A DNA stretch of 64,000 nucleotides from Streptomyces sp. Je 1-332 (GTDB lineage: Bacteria > Actinomycetota > Actinomycetes > Streptomycetales > Streptomycetaceae), in NCBI RefSeq assembly GCF_040730185.1, contig NZ_CP160402.1, positions 2,418,001 through 2,482,000 of the forward strand. The letters are read 5' to 3'. Position numbers and translations under genes: made by a program. The notes beneath the pieces are model-generated. The model worked only from the letters and a program-made list of their open reading frames with translations, did not search any database and had not been told where the DNA came from. This document shows positions 1 to 9,986 of this stretch, in pieces (positions within the stretch are counted from its first letter, which is position 1; each line of letters begins with the position of its first letter).

Positions 1-55
1 CCAACGGCTCTTACTGAGCCGAACCCCCTCGCGGCGCACCGGAGATCACCGGCTC

Positions 56-82
56 CGCCGAGTTCGTCCTCAAACGCCGGAC
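56..82 (+). repeat. Dispersed intergenic repeat, copy 1
   Basis: A 27-base stretch that recurs exactly, inverted, at 8565-8591. In both places it sits immediately beyond a stop codon and in copy 1 it forms part of a terminator hairpin. Elements of this sequence are common after genes in Streptomyces (from memory). Confidence 0.75.
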
Positions 83-114
83 AGGCTGGACATCCCAGCC
101 CGTCCGGCGTTTTT
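72..114. terminator. Rho-independent-like terminator
   Basis: Long hairpin: an AAACGCCGGAC arm (72-82) and GGCTGG (84-89) pair with CCAGCC (95-100) and GTCCGGCGTTT (102-112), with one unpaired base on each side, and a short T run follows. It lies just beyond the stop codon of the leftward thiolase gene and can also end transcription entering from the left. Its outer part belongs to a repeat seen again near 8565. Confidence 0.7.
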
Positions 115-130
115 CGGCGTCCGGAACGGC

Positions 131-1374
<1,244 letters not shown>

Positions 1375-1563
1375 GCAAGCAGTCTGCTGAGCGCGACCCC
1401 ACCGCCGCAAGGGGCTTGCACGCACCTTGCGCACGACCCGCACGAAAGCCGTGCGGCCGCGGCCCTTGCCTCTTGTAGAACCCGTTACTACCTTGCGGGG
1501 CATCTCCTGATGGGCCGTCAGGAATGCTGCAGAGATGACAGACCTGAACTCCTGGAGTTGCCG

Positions 1564-2808
1564 ATGCCCTGTCCAGCGCTGCCCGACGGGTTCGACTTCA
1601 CCGACCCCGACCTGCTCCAAGAGCGCATACCCCTCCCGGAGTTCGCCCAGTTGCGGCAGACGGAACCGGTGCGCTGGATCACCCAGCCGCCCCGCATCTC
1701 CGGCTTCGACGACGCGGGCTACTGGGCCGTCACGCGGCACACGGACGTCAAGTACGTCTCCACGCACCCCGAGTTGTTCTCCTCCAACCTCAACACCGCG
1801 GTCATCCGCTTCAACGAGTCGATCAGCCGCGACCAGATCGAAGTACAGAAGATGATCATGCTCAACATGGACCCGCCCGAGCACACCCGGGTCCGCCAGA
1901 TCGTGCAGCGCGGCTTCACACCCCGCGCCATCCGGTCCCTGGAGGACGCCCTGCGCGAGCGCGCGGGCTCGATCGTCGAGACGGCCCTGGCGAACGCCGC
2001 GGCCGACGGCTCCTTCGACTTCGTCACGAACGTCGCCGTGGAACTTCCCCTCCAGGCCATCGCCGAGCTCATCGGCGTACCCCAGGACGACCGGACGAAG
2101 ATCTTCGACTGGTCGAACAAGATGGCCGCCTACGACGACCCGGAGTACGCGATCACCGAGGAGGTCGGCGCCGAGGCGGCGATGGAGATCGTCTCGTACG
2201 CGATGAATCTCGCCGCCGCCCGCAAGGAGTGCCCGGCCAAGGACATCGTGAGCCAGCTGGTGGCCGCCGAGGACGAAGGCAACCTCTCCTCCGACGAGTT
2301 CGGCTTCTTCGTCATCCTGCTCGCGGTGGCCGGCAACGAGACCACCCGCAATGCCATCACCCACGGCATGCACGCCTTCCTCACCCATCCGGAGCAGTGG
2401 GAGCTCTTCAAGCGCGAGCGTCCGCAGACCACCGCCGAGGAGATCGTGCGCTGGGCCACCCCCGTCGTCTCCTTCCAGCGCACCGCGACCCAGGACACCG
2501 AGATCGGCGAGGCGAAGATCAAGAAGGGCGACCGCGTCGGGATCTTCTACTCGTCGGCCAACAACGACCCCGACGTGTTCGACGAGCCGGAGAAGTTCGA
2601 CATCACCCGCGACCCCAACCCCCACCTCGGGTTCGGCGGCGGAGGCCCGCACTTCTGCCTCGGCAAGTCGCTCGCGGTCCTGGAGATCAACCTCATCTTC
2701 AACGCGATCGCGGACGCGCTGCCCGATCTGCGTCTGGTCTCCGACCCCCGCAGGCTCCGCTCGGCATGGCTGAACGGGGTCAAGGAACTGCAGGTCAGCA
2801 CGGACTGA
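1564..2808 (+). CDS. Cytochrome P450, CYP125-like
   Basis: Soluble bacterial P450 of 414 aa. Visible signatures are the I-helix oxygen-binding segment AVAGNETTRN (about residues 253-262), the K-helix ExxR motif (Glu293-Arg296, EIVR) and the heme loop FGGGGPHFCLG with the thiolate at about Cys365. The ATG at 1564 (MPCPALPDGFDF) gives the normal length; the reading frame is open back to 1327 but that part has no family likeness. Best guess is a sterol or fatty-acid terminal hydroxylase of the CYP125/CYP124 type, paired with the divergent steroid-type thiolase. It would need ferredoxin and reductase from elsewhere, as none is encoded nearby. The exact CYP subfamily cannot be fixed by eye. Confidence 0.85.
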   Translation: MPCPALPDGFDFTDPDLLQERIPLPEFAQLRQTEPVRWITQPPRISGFDDAGYWAVTRHTDVKYVSTHPELFSSNLNTAVIRFNESISRDQIEVQKMIMLNMDPPEHTRVRQIVQRGFTPRAIRSLEDALRERAGSIVETALANAAADGSFDFVTNVAVELPLQAIAELIGVPQDDRTKIFDWSNKMAAYDDPEYAITEEVGAEAAMEIVSYAMNLAAARKECPAKDIVSQLVAAEDEGNLSSDEFGFFVILLAVAGNETTRNAITHGMHAFLTHPEQWELFKRERPQTTAEEIVRWATPVVSFQRTATQDTEIGEAKIKKGDRVGIFYSSANNDPDVFDEPEKFDITRDPNPHLGFGGGGPHFCLGKSLAVLEINLIFNAIADALPDLRLVSDPRRLRSAWLNGVKELQVSTD

Positions 2809-2810
2809 CC

Positions 2811-2873
2811 GGCGGCCAGGGAGGCAGGGGCGATTCCCCCCTACGCCCTGCCCCTGCCTCCCCCCTGGCGGCC
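2811..2873 (+). terminator. Hairpin terminator after P450
   Basis: GC-rich stem: the CAGGGAGGCAGGGGC region (about 2817-2831) pairs with the GCCCCTGCCTCCCCCCTG region (about 2849-2867), with the outer GGC/GCC also able to pair. It starts directly after the P450 stop codon. There is no clear T tract, as is usual in Streptomyces. Confidence 0.6.
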
Positions 2874-2956
2874 TGCCCCCGCGTCCTGTCCGATCAAGGG
2901 GCAGATCCGGCCAGGCGCCGCCCGGAACCAACGTTTCTGTTGCGGGGCGCGTCTTG

Positions 2957-2977
2957 AGAAGCAAGCCTTGCTTCTCC
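2957..2977. promoter_or_regulatory. Perfect inverted repeat before membrane-protein gene
   Basis: GAGAAGCAAG (2957-2966), one base, then CTTGCTTCTC (2968-2977). The dyad can be extended by CTTG/CAAG with a one-base bulge. It ends 25 bp before the GTG start at 3003 and has low GC for this genome, so it looks more like an operator than a terminator. No adjacent regulator gene points to the protein that binds it. Confidence 0.45.
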
Positions 2978-3002
2978 AAGACTTCGAACGGAAACGGTTG
3001 CC

Positions 3003-4625
3003 GTGGTCTCCGCAGGTCTCCCCCTCGCGCCGTCGGGCAGCGCACCCAATGAGCGGAAGGCCTCCCTCCGCGCCTTCTGCCGGCGCAACCGCATTCCGCT
3101 CATCGCCACCCTTCCCACCCTTCCGCTGTACGCGGTGTGGGCGGCCTTCCTCGCCACCGGTGGCGGCGACCTGGCGGCGCAGTACGCGTGGGCGCGCTTC
3201 GCGTCCGAGCACGGGGCCTCCGCGTACGGCCTGTTCTGGTACGGCGGCATGCACACCGCCAACTACTCCCTGATCTCGCCCTACTTGATGGCCGCCGTGG
3301 GCGTGAAGACGGTGACGGTGGTGTCGGGCGTCGCCGGTGCCTGGCTGGTCGCCGCGCTCGTCGAACGCACCGGCATGCGGCGCCCGCTGTGGCCCGCCGT
3401 CCTCGCCTCCCTCGCGGTGTGGTGCAACGTCGCGTCGGGCCGCACGACCTTCGCGCTCGGCATCGCCTTCGGGTTCGCCGCCTGCCTGGTGCTCGTGCGG
3501 GAGCGGCGCGTGGCGGCGGCCGTGGCGTGCGCGACGCTCGCCACCATGTCCAGCCCGGTGGCGGGGCTCTTCCTCGTGGTGGCGGGCGCCGCCTATTTCC
3601 TCGTACGGGACTGGGGCCGGGCCGCCGCCCTGATCGTGCCGCCGGTGGTGGTCGTGGGCGCGACCACCGTGCTCTTCCCGTTCAACGGCGAGCACTTGAT
3701 GCCCTTCGACCGGATCTTCCCGCCGGTGCTGTTCAGCCTGGCGCTCATCGCGGCGGCTCCGCGCGAGTGGCGCGTGCTGCGGTGGGGAGCGGGCGTGTAC
3801 GCGGCGGGGACGGTCCTGACGTATCTCATCCCGTCCCCCATCGGCACGAACGTGGAGCGCCTGGCCGAGCTGCTCGCGCCCACCGCGCTGCTCGGCGCCC
3901 TGCTGATGCCCGCACTGTCGCGCGTACGCCGCGTCGTGCTCACCGTCGCGCTCGTGCTGTCCACGGCCTGGGTGACGCAGAAGACGGTGGCCGATCTGAC
4001 GGTGTCCACGGCCGTGCCCAAGTGGGCCGCCGACACCCGCGGTGTGGTGCGGGAACTCGATCGGCTCGGCGCCGACCGGGGGCGCGTGGAGGTGGTCCCG
4101 GCCCGCAACCACCGCGAGGCGACGGCCCTGGCGCCGTACGTGAACATGGCGCGCGGCTGGAACCGTCAGCTCGACATCGAGCGCGGTCGCCTCTTCTACG
4201 ACGGGTCGTTCTCGGCGACCACCTACCGGGCCTGGCTGGACAAGTGGGCGGTCGGCTATGTGGTGCTGCCGTCGGGCAAGCCGGACGGGTTCGCCGAGGA
4301 CGAGGCGGCCTTGGTCGCCAGTGGCCCCACGTGGCTCGAACCGGTGTGGCGGGACGCGCACTGGCGGGTGTACCGGGTGAAGGACGCGGTGCCGATGGTG
4401 TCGAAGCCCGCGACCGTCGTGCGGTCCACCGACTCCGCCATGGTGGTGCGCGTCCCCTCCCGGGGGCCGGTGACGCTGCGCCTGGTGTACTCGCGGTGGC
4501 TCCGGGCGGAAGGAGCCTGCCTGCGACGGCAGGGCGAGTTCACCCGGCTCACGGTCTCCGCGCCGGGGACGTACGAGATCAGCTCGGGGTACGGTCCTTC
4601 GCCGAGTCCTTCGTCATGTCGATGA
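3003..4625 (+). CDS. Polytopic membrane protein, GT-C-like architecture
   Basis: Unrecognised 540-aa membrane protein. It begins with a basic cytoplasmic segment, then about ten hydrophobic helices between roughly residues 35 and 330, and ends in a soluble domain of about 200 residues that would face outward. That layout resembles GT-C glycosyltransferases or related cell-envelope proteins, but I see no diagnostic catalytic motif. The GTG at 3003 is the first start in frame, with GGAAACGG upstream. Its last 47 bp overlap, tail to tail, the end of a leftward glycosyltransferase/PAP2 fusion gene, so the two transcripts are antisense at their 3' ends. Possibly both act on polyprenyl-linked sugars; this is inference from neighbourhood only. 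Confidence 0.7.
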   Translation: MVSAGLPLAPSGSAPNERKASLRAFCRRNRIPLIATLPTLPLYAVWAAFLATGGGDLAAQYAWARFASEHGASAYGLFWYGGMHTANYSLISPYLMAAVGVKTVTVVSGVAGAWLVAALVERTGMRRPLWPAVLASLAVWCNVASGRTTFALGIAFGFAACLVLVRERRVAAAVACATLATMSSPVAGLFLVVAGAAYFLVRDWGRAAALIVPPVVVVGATTVLFPFNGEHLMPFDRIFPPVLFSLALIAAAPREWRVLRWGAGVYAAGTVLTYLIPSPIGTNVERLAELLAPTALLGALLMPALSRVRRVVLTVALVLSTAWVTQKTVADLTVSTAVPKWAADTRGVVRELDRLGADRGRVEVVPARNHREATALAPYVNMARGWNRQLDIERGRLFYDGSFSATTYRAWLDKWAVGYVVLPSGKPDGFAEDEAALVASGPTWLEPVWRDAHWRVYRVKDAVPMVSKPATVVRSTDSAMVVRVPSRGPVTLRLVYSRWLRAEGACLRRQGEFTRLTVSAPGTYEISSGYGPSPSPSSCR

Positions 4626-6642
4626 CCGGCGGCCGTGCCCCCGTGGCCACCTTCAGGGCGCTGTCCACCCGGGGCCCCGCCAGGAGGTAGCCGAGGCCGA
4701 AGCCCGCGCCCACGACGGCCGCGCCGCCCACCGCGTCGAGGACCCAGTGGTTTCCGGTGGCGACGATCGCGGAGACCGTGAACAGCGGATGCAGCAGGCC
4801 GAGCGCCTTCATCCACAGCCTCGGCGCGAGGATCATGATCACCACGCCGCACCACAGCGACCAGCCGAAGTGCAGCGAGGGCATCGCCGCGTACTGGTTG
4901 GTGAGCGCGGTCAGCGTGCCGTAGTCGGGCTGGGTGAAGTCCTGCACGCCGTGCACCGTGTCGATGAAGCCGAGCTCGGGCATCAGGCGCGGCGGGGCCA
5001 GCGGGTAGAGCCAGAATCCGACGAGCGCGAGGACGGTCGCGAAGCCGAGCGCGGTGCGTGCCCAGCGGTAGTCGGCGGGGCGCCGGACGTACAGCACTCC
5101 GAGGACGGTCAGCGGCACCACGAAGTGGAACGACGTGTAGTAGAAGTTGAAGAACTCCTCCAGCCAGTTGACCTTCACCACCGCGTGGTTGACCCAGTGC
5201 TCGATGTCGATGTGCAGTAACCGCTCGATCGCGTGGACCTGTTCGCCGTGCTGCTCGGCGGTAGCTCGCCCTCCCGAGTTGGTGCCGCCCGTCGCGGCGA
5301 GCCGTGCCTGCTGGTAGGCGGAGTAGCCGACGCGGATCAGGAGCAGTTCGAGGAGGAGGTTCGGCCGGGTCGTGACCCGCCGCCAGAACGGGAGCAGGGG
5401 CACCCAACTCCAGCGCGCGGGCGCCGGTTTGGCGTAGTCGGTGGCGATGGGCTCTTGGTACCGCGGATCCGTGCGGGAGAGGAACGGCACCACCGTGGCG
5501 GCGGCGAGCGCGGCGATCAGCACGACGTTGTCGCGGACGGGCTCCACGACCGGCATGTTCGGCAGCATCATCTTCGCCGGGAGCGTCGACACGAGGACGA
5601 CGGCCACCGGCCACATGTACCGGTCGGACTGCTTCCTGCCGGCCCGGCCGACCACCGCGAGCAGCACCCACAGGAGCTGGTGCTGCCAGGTCGCCGGAGA
5701 CACGGCGACGGCTACGCAGCCGGTGATCGCGACGGCGAGCAGCAGCTGTCCGTCCTTGGCGAAGCGGACGGCGCGGCGCACGCCGAACCAGACGACGGTC
5801 GCGCCCAGGGCCACGAAGACGCCGATCTCCAGCGGCCCTTCGAGGCCGAACCGGAGCAGGGCGCCGTGCAGCGACTGGTTGGCGAGACCGGACGGGCTCG
5901 CGCCGAGGCCCGCGCCGGCCAGGTGATGGATCCAGTACGTCCACGAGTCGTGCGGCATCGCGGCCCAGGCGAGGGCGGTGACGGCGAGGAAGGTGGCGCC
6001 GGTGGACGCCGTGGCGCGCCTGCGGCCGGTGAACCAGAACAGGGCGGCGAAGAGCAGCAGGGTGGGCTGGAGCGCGGCCCCGATACCGACGAGGACGCCG
6101 CTGGCCCGCTCACCGCGCACCGCGAAGCAGCCGAGCAGGACGAGGAGTACGGGGATGATGCTGGTCTGGCCCAGGTGCAGGGTGTTGCGCACCGGGAGCG
6201 ACAGCATCAGGAGGCAGATCGCGACGGGCGCGGCCAGCAGTGAGGTGCGCCGGGACACGGGCTGCGGCAGGGCGCGGGCGGCGACGAGGCCGAGCACCAC
6301 GACGAGGATCAGCGTGCCGAACGTCCAGCCCCAGCCGAGTGCTTGCTCGGCCGCGCGCGAGAAGGGTTTGAGGACGAGTCCGGCGAAGGGGGTGCCGGTG
6401 AACTTGTCCGCGTCGTAGAAGGAACCGTTCACATGCAGGACGCCGTCCGGGCCGATCCAGGTCTCCAGGTCGGTGAGCCGCTCCCCTTTCGGCGTCCGTA
6501 GGACGACCGCCACCTGTCGTACCGCGAGTACGGCCGCGATCAGCCAGAGGGCGACGCGGAGCGCCCCGATCCGCGTCCTCGGCGTGTCGGGCGCCCCCGC
6601 CCCAAAGGCATTTCCCGGTCCTCCGTGCTCAACATTCGCCAC
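4579..6642 (-). CDS. GT87-like glycosyltransferase fused to PAP2 phosphatase domain
   Basis: A 687-aa fusion. The N-terminal half (about residues 25-400) is a polytopic domain like glycosyltransferase family 87 (polyprenol-phosphate mannosyltransferase type), with WIGPDGVLHVNGSFYDADKFTG after the first helix. The C-terminal half (about 420-670) is a PAP2/inositolphosphorylceramide-synthase-like domain with the motifs YPLAPPRLMP, AAMPSLHFGW and TGNHWVLDAVGG, which carry the catalytic His and Asp residues. The likely start is the GTG at 6642, preceded by GGGAGG; the upstream open frame is Arg-rich and lacks homology. The protein may transfer a sugar at the outer membrane face and recycle or dephosphorylate the lipid carrier. 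The specific substrate is unknown. Confidence 0.85.
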   Translation of the reverse strand: MANVEHGGPGNAFGAGAPDTPRTRIGALRVALWLIAAVLAVRQVAVVLRTPKGERLTDLETWIGPDGVLHVNGSFYDADKFTGTPFAGLVLKPFSRAAEQALGWGWTFGTLILVVVLGLVAARALPQPVSRRTSLLAAPVAICLLMLSLPVRNTLHLGQTSIIPVLLVLLGCFAVRGERASGVLVGIGAALQPTLLLFAALFWFTGRRRATASTGATFLAVTALAWAAMPHDSWTYWIHHLAGAGLGASPSGLANQSLHGALLRFGLEGPLEIGVFVALGATVVWFGVRRAVRFAKDGQLLLAVAITGCVAVAVSPATWQHQLLWVLLAVVGRAGRKQSDRYMWPVAVVLVSTLPAKMMLPNMPVVEPVRDNVVLIAALAAATVVPFLSRTDPRYQEPIATDYAKPAPARWSWVPLLPFWRRVTTRPNLLLELLLIRVGYSAYQQARLAATGGTNSGGRATAEQHGEQVHAIERLLHIDIEHWVNHAVVKVNWLEEFFNFYYTSFHFVVPLTVLGVLYVRRPADYRWARTALGFATVLALVGFWLYPLAPPRLMPELGFIDTVHGVQDFTQPDYGTLTALTNQYAAMPSLHFGWSLWCGVVIMILAPRLWMKALGLLHPLFTVSAIVATGNHWVLDAVGGAAVVGAGFGLGYLLAGPRVDSALKVATGARPPVIDMTKDSAKDRTPS

Positions 6643-7137
6643 GCGCCGTCGACCCTCCCGCCCCGCTCGTCTTCTCTGCTCGGTCCCAACGTCCGGTCGG
6701 CTCCGAGAGTTCTCCCGCGGCCCCGCGATACGCGCCCGGACCCGAGAGGCTCGCGCCCACGGATAAGACGCACGCCACCCCCATTTCACCTGGCAGCCAT
6801 GCCGCTTTCTGCCGGCTTTCGAGCAGACTTCCCAACCAGCCCTTTTGTCCGGTTGACGACCTGATCTCCACGAGTCGTCCACTTCCCCTTCATGGAACGA
6901 CGACCCGTACCCCGCCGGGCGGTTCCCCGCGGAAGCCGCGACATAGATCACAAGGACGTCTTCTCGCCACCTCCACAAGCGGAACCATTTGCCCTGGATA
7001 GCGGCGCTTTCCGCGCGGTGTGCGGTTGGCCGGACACCGACCGTAATGATGCCGCCTACACCTATGGTCGCTTGCGGGCCGCCCCGCGCTGGGCGGCTCT
7101 GTACTTGCAGTCAACCGAGAGGCAGGCGAGCGAACCC
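6643..7137. promoter_or_regulatory. Divergent promoter region (GT87-PAP2 / MFS)
   Basis: About 495 bp without a convincing gene. Open frames here have no coding character. The part around 6930-6960 contains an A/T-richer leader-like stretch (CATAGATCACAAGGACGT) and the part near 7045 a TAATGAT string, either of which could belong to the rightward transporter promoter. No clear terminator or riboswitch was recognised. Confidence 0.4.
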
Positions 7138-8538
7138 TTGCCGGCAGCCGCATCCGTCGCACCCGTCGCACCCGTCGCTTCGCAGACCCAGGCCCCTCCG
7201 TCCGCGCACGCCTCGGCGGACGTCACCGTCGTCGACCCGGCGCTGGTCAAGCGGGCGGTGAAGGCGGCGGCCCTCGGCAACGCGATGGAGTGGTTCGACT
7301 TCGGTGTCTACAGCTACATCGCCGTGACGCTGGGCAAGGTCTTCTTCCCCTCGGGCAACCCCACGGCCCAACTGCTCTCCACCTTCGGCGCCTTCGCCGC
7401 GGCCTTCCTGATCCGCCCGCTCGGCGGCATGGTCTTCGGCCCGCTCGGCGACCGCATCGGCCGCCAGAAGATCCTCGCCCTCACCATGATCATGATGGCC
7501 GCGGGAACCTTCGCGATCGGCCTGATCCCGTCCTACGCCTCCATCGGCGTGGGCGCCCCGATCCTGCTCCTGCTCGCCCGCCTGGTGCAGGGCTTCTCCA
7601 CCGGCGGCGAGTACGCGGGCGCGGCCACGTTCATCGCCGAGTACGCACCCGACAAGAAACGGGGCTTCCTCGGCAGCTGGCTGGAGTTCGGCACCCTGGC
7701 GGGCTATATCGGCGGCGCGGGCCTGGTCACCCTGATGACGGCCCTGCTCTCCACCGACGACCTCCTCTCCTGGGGCTGGCGCATCCCGTTCCTGATCGCG
7801 GGCCCGATGGGCCTGATCGGCCTGTACCTGCGGATGAGGCTGGAGGAGACCCCGGCGTTCGCCGCGGAGCTCACCAAGGCGCACAAGGACGAGCAGTCCC
7901 GCCCGAAGGTGCGGCTGCGCGACATGGTCCAGGGTCAGTGGAAGGCACTGCTCCTGTGCATGGGCCTGGTCCTCGTCTTCAACGTCACGGACTACATGCT
8001 CCTGTCGTACATGCCGAGCTACCTGACGAGCGAGCTCAAGTACGACGAGACGCACGGCCTCCTGGTCGTCCTGGCGGTGATGGCGCTGATGATGTGCGTC
8101 CAGCCGTTCGCGGGCGCGCTGACCGACCGGGTGGGCCGCCGCCCGGTGATCGCCGCGGGCTGCGTCGGCTTCCTGCTCCTCTCCGTCCCCGCGCTGCTCC
8201 TGATCCGCGAGGGCTCGCTCTGGGCGATCGGCCTCGGCATGGCGGCGCTCGGCCTGCTCCTGGTCTGCTTCACGGCCTCGATGCCGTCGACGCTCCCGGC
8301 CCTCTTCCCGACCAAGGTCCGCTACGGCTCGCTCTCCATCGGCTTCAACATCTCCGTATCGATCTTCGGAGGCACGACACCGCTGGTGGTGACGGCGCTG
8401 ATCGGAGCGACGGGGAACATGATGATGCCCGCGTACTACATGATGGCCGCGGCCGTGGTGGGCGGCATCGCGGTGTGGTTCATGACCGAGAGCGCGGGCC
8501 GGCCGCTGCCGGGGTCGCGGCCGGCGGTGGAGAAGTAG
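7138..8538 (+). CDS. MFS transporter, ProP-like (metabolite:H+ symporter)
   Basis: Twelve-helix major facilitator of about 466 aa. The start of helix 1, AALGNAMEWFDFGVYSYIAVTLG, and the segments GPLGDRIGRQK and STGGEYAGAATFIAEYAP are hallmarks of the metabolite:proton symporter group that includes ProP (proline/betaine) and ShiA. After helix 6 comes YLRMRLEETPAF, and the second half carries GALTDRVGRRPVI. The frame is open back to 6892; I favour the TTG at 7138 (begins LPAAASVAPVAPV), which leaves a short Ala/Pro/Val-rich cytoplasmic tail, but a TTG at 7105 is also possible. A compatible solute or organic acid is the likely cargo. Transcribed alone. Confidence 0.85.
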   Translation: MPAAASVAPVAPVASQTQAPPSAHASADVTVVDPALVKRAVKAAALGNAMEWFDFGVYSYIAVTLGKVFFPSGNPTAQLLSTFGAFAAAFLIRPLGGMVFGPLGDRIGRQKILALTMIMMAAGTFAIGLIPSYASIGVGAPILLLLARLVQGFSTGGEYAGAATFIAEYAPDKKRGFLGSWLEFGTLAGYIGGAGLVTLMTALLSTDDLLSWGWRIPFLIAGPMGLIGLYLRMRLEETPAFAAELTKAHKDEQSRPKVRLRDMVQGQWKALLLCMGLVLVFNVTDYMLLSYMPSYLTSELKYDETHGLLVVLAVMALMMCVQPFAGALTDRVGRRPVIAAGCVGFLLLSVPALLLIREGSLWAIGLGMAALGLLLVCFTASMPSTLPALFPTKVRYGSLSIGFNISVSIFGGTTPLVVTALIGATGNMMMPAYYMMAAAVVGGIAVWFMTESAGRPLPGSRPAVEK

Positions 8539-8564
8539 CCCGGCTGCCGGTGGAGAAGTAGCCC

Positions 8565-8591
8565 GTCCGGCGTTTGAGGACGAACTCGGCG
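8565..8591 (-). repeat. Dispersed intergenic repeat, copy 2
   Basis: Exact inverted copy of bases 56-82. Just before it, the MFS 3' end is partly duplicated: GGTGGAGAAGTAGCCCG occurs at 8526-8542 and again at 8549-8565, so the stop codon and C-terminal codons are repeated in the intergenic DNA. Confidence 0.75.
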
Positions 8592-8643
8592 AAGCCGGTG
8601 ATGAGGGTCACCAAGGCCCCCGCGCCGAGCGGGTTTTCGGGAA

Positions 8644-8671
8644 GGGGCGGGGTTGGGGAAGAACCCGCCCC
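8644..8671. terminator. Terminator between convergent MFS and serpin genes
   Basis: GGGGCGGGGTT (8644-8654) pairs with AACCCGCCCC (8662-8671), loop of about 7 nt. It overlaps the stop codon of the leftward serpin gene and can serve both genes. Confidence 0.55.
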
Positions 8672-9852
8672 TACCCCGGGACCCCCGCCTGCCACCCCAC
8701 AAACAACGGCACCTCCCCCGCCCCATCAAGCACCACAACCCCGAACGGCCGGTTGAAGGCGATCCACTCGATCCGTCGAGGGACATACGGAGCCCCGGCA
8801 GCCACCGGCACAGCCGTAACCGCCGCCGCCTCCACCCCCTCCTCCGCAACCGTCACCACGGCCTCCTGCACCACCTGCGATATCGCGAGCTCCTCCGGTG
8901 ACATCCCGGAGAAGTCGGCCCCCTCACTCATCGCCCACCGCACGCCCAGCGCCGCCAACTGCTCCGTCGCATCGACCCGCGTCCGCAGGGACATCCGCGG
9001 CAGCGCCATGTTGATCTGCTCGGCGTCGATCCCCGTCCAGCGGCCTTCCGCCGCCCAGGCGAGCGGCAGCACCTCGGCGGCGCCGGCGCCCGGCTCGCCG
9101 AGCACGAACCGCACCCGGGCCGGCGCCCGCCCGCCGTCCGACCTGCACTTCAGCTCGATGACACTCGCGCCGCCCACGGTCCAGGCGCAGTTCAGCGGCA
9201 CGGGCCGGTGCATCGTCGGCACCCGGTGCCGCACGCCGAGGGCGTCGGTGAAGTCCTGGTCCCGCGTGCCCGCCCCTTCGAAGGGGATCTCCCAACGCGC
9301 CTTGAGCGCAAGCGCGTTGACCAGGACGAGCAGCACATCCGGAGTGATCACCACCGGCAGCCGCTCGATGAGGCCATCCGTCGCCTCCCGCACCCACGCG
9401 TCGATGCCCTCCGGGTCCATCGGCCCGAATCCCACGTCCGGCAGCGCTTCTCGATAGGCGCGGTACACCGGAACCCGGCTCCACACGCGGGTCGCGACGG
9501 CCACGGCGTCCGTGCCGCCCAACGCCCGCGCCGCCGCCGTGACCACACCGGCGGCCTCTTCACCCGCGACGCCGAGCAACTCCCGCAGCTCCACGGCGGT
9601 CTCCTCCCGCGCGCCCACCGCGACGGCGGCCAGCGCGAGCCACAGCCCGGCGGGCGAGCACACGAAGTCCCCGGCCCCGGCCCCATCACCGCGCCCCCGC
9701 GCCCGCCCGGGCCCCGCTCCCGGCCCCGCCCCCGTCGAAGCCATCAGCGGCAGCCACCGATCGGCAAGCCCCCGGATCGCCGCCGCCGGCAACTCCCGTC
9801 CGACCCCGACCCCTACCCCGGCTTCCGGCCCAGCCCCAGCCCCGTACGTCAT
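8671..9852 (-). CDS. Serpin-family protease inhibitor
   Basis: Serpin of about 393 aa. Recognisable parts are the breach/shutter-region motif NALALKARWEIPF, the inhibitory hinge EEGVEAAAVTAV (residues P17-P8 of a reactive-centre loop) and the C-terminal FNRPFGVVVLDGAGEVPLFVGW, matching the serpin signature. The small residues of the hinge suggest true inhibitory activity by loop insertion rather than a non-inhibitory serpin. The loop then runs PVAAGAPYVPRR, which contains the scissile bond. No signal peptide is visible, so it may act inside the cell. The start is uncertain: ATG 9852 has GGGGG upstream, and an ATG at 9888 is possible. The N-terminal third has an unusual Gly/Ala-rich insert (AGPGAGPGRARGRGDGAGAG). 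Confidence 0.83.
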   Translation of the reverse strand: MTYGAGAGPEAGVGVGVGRELPAAAIRGLADRWLPLMASTGAGPGAGPGRARGRGDGAGAGDFVCSPAGLWLALAAVAVGAREETAVELRELLGVAGEEAAGVVTAAARALGGTDAVAVATRVWSRVPVYRAYREALPDVGFGPMDPEGIDAWVREATDGLIERLPVVITPDVLLVLVNALALKARWEIPFEGAGTRDQDFTDALGVRHRVPTMHRPVPLNCAWTVGGASVIELKCRSDGGRAPARVRFVLGEPGAGAAEVLPLAWAAEGRWTGIDAEQINMALPRMSLRTRVDATEQLAALGVRWAMSEGADFSGMSPEELAISQVVQEAVVTVAEEGVEAAAVTAVPVAAGAPYVPRRIEWIAFNRPFGVVVLDGAGEVPLFVGWQAGVPG

Positions 9853-9949
9853 CTCAACCCCCGCAGCCCACAGCCCTCGTCCCGCCATCACGGACCGACA
9901 ACCCCAGTATGCGAGCCCCCACTGACAATCGGCCCCCACCCCACTAGCA

Positions 9950-9968
9950 TCGTTAGCGAACCTAACGA
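9950..9968. promoter_or_regulatory. Dyad in O-methyltransferase promoter
   Basis: TCGTTAG and CTAACGA arms of 7 bp around 5 nt, ending 18 bp before the ATG at 9987 and just after TAGCAT, a possible -10 box. The position suits a repressor site. No cognate regulator is adjacent. Confidence 0.5.
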
Positions 9969-9986
9969 ATACCTGGAAAGGCCTTC

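Noticed and set aside
6892..7137. N-terminal extension of the ProP-like transporter
   Set aside because: The added residues have no family likeness and no ribosome site; the TTG at 7138 gives a normal length.
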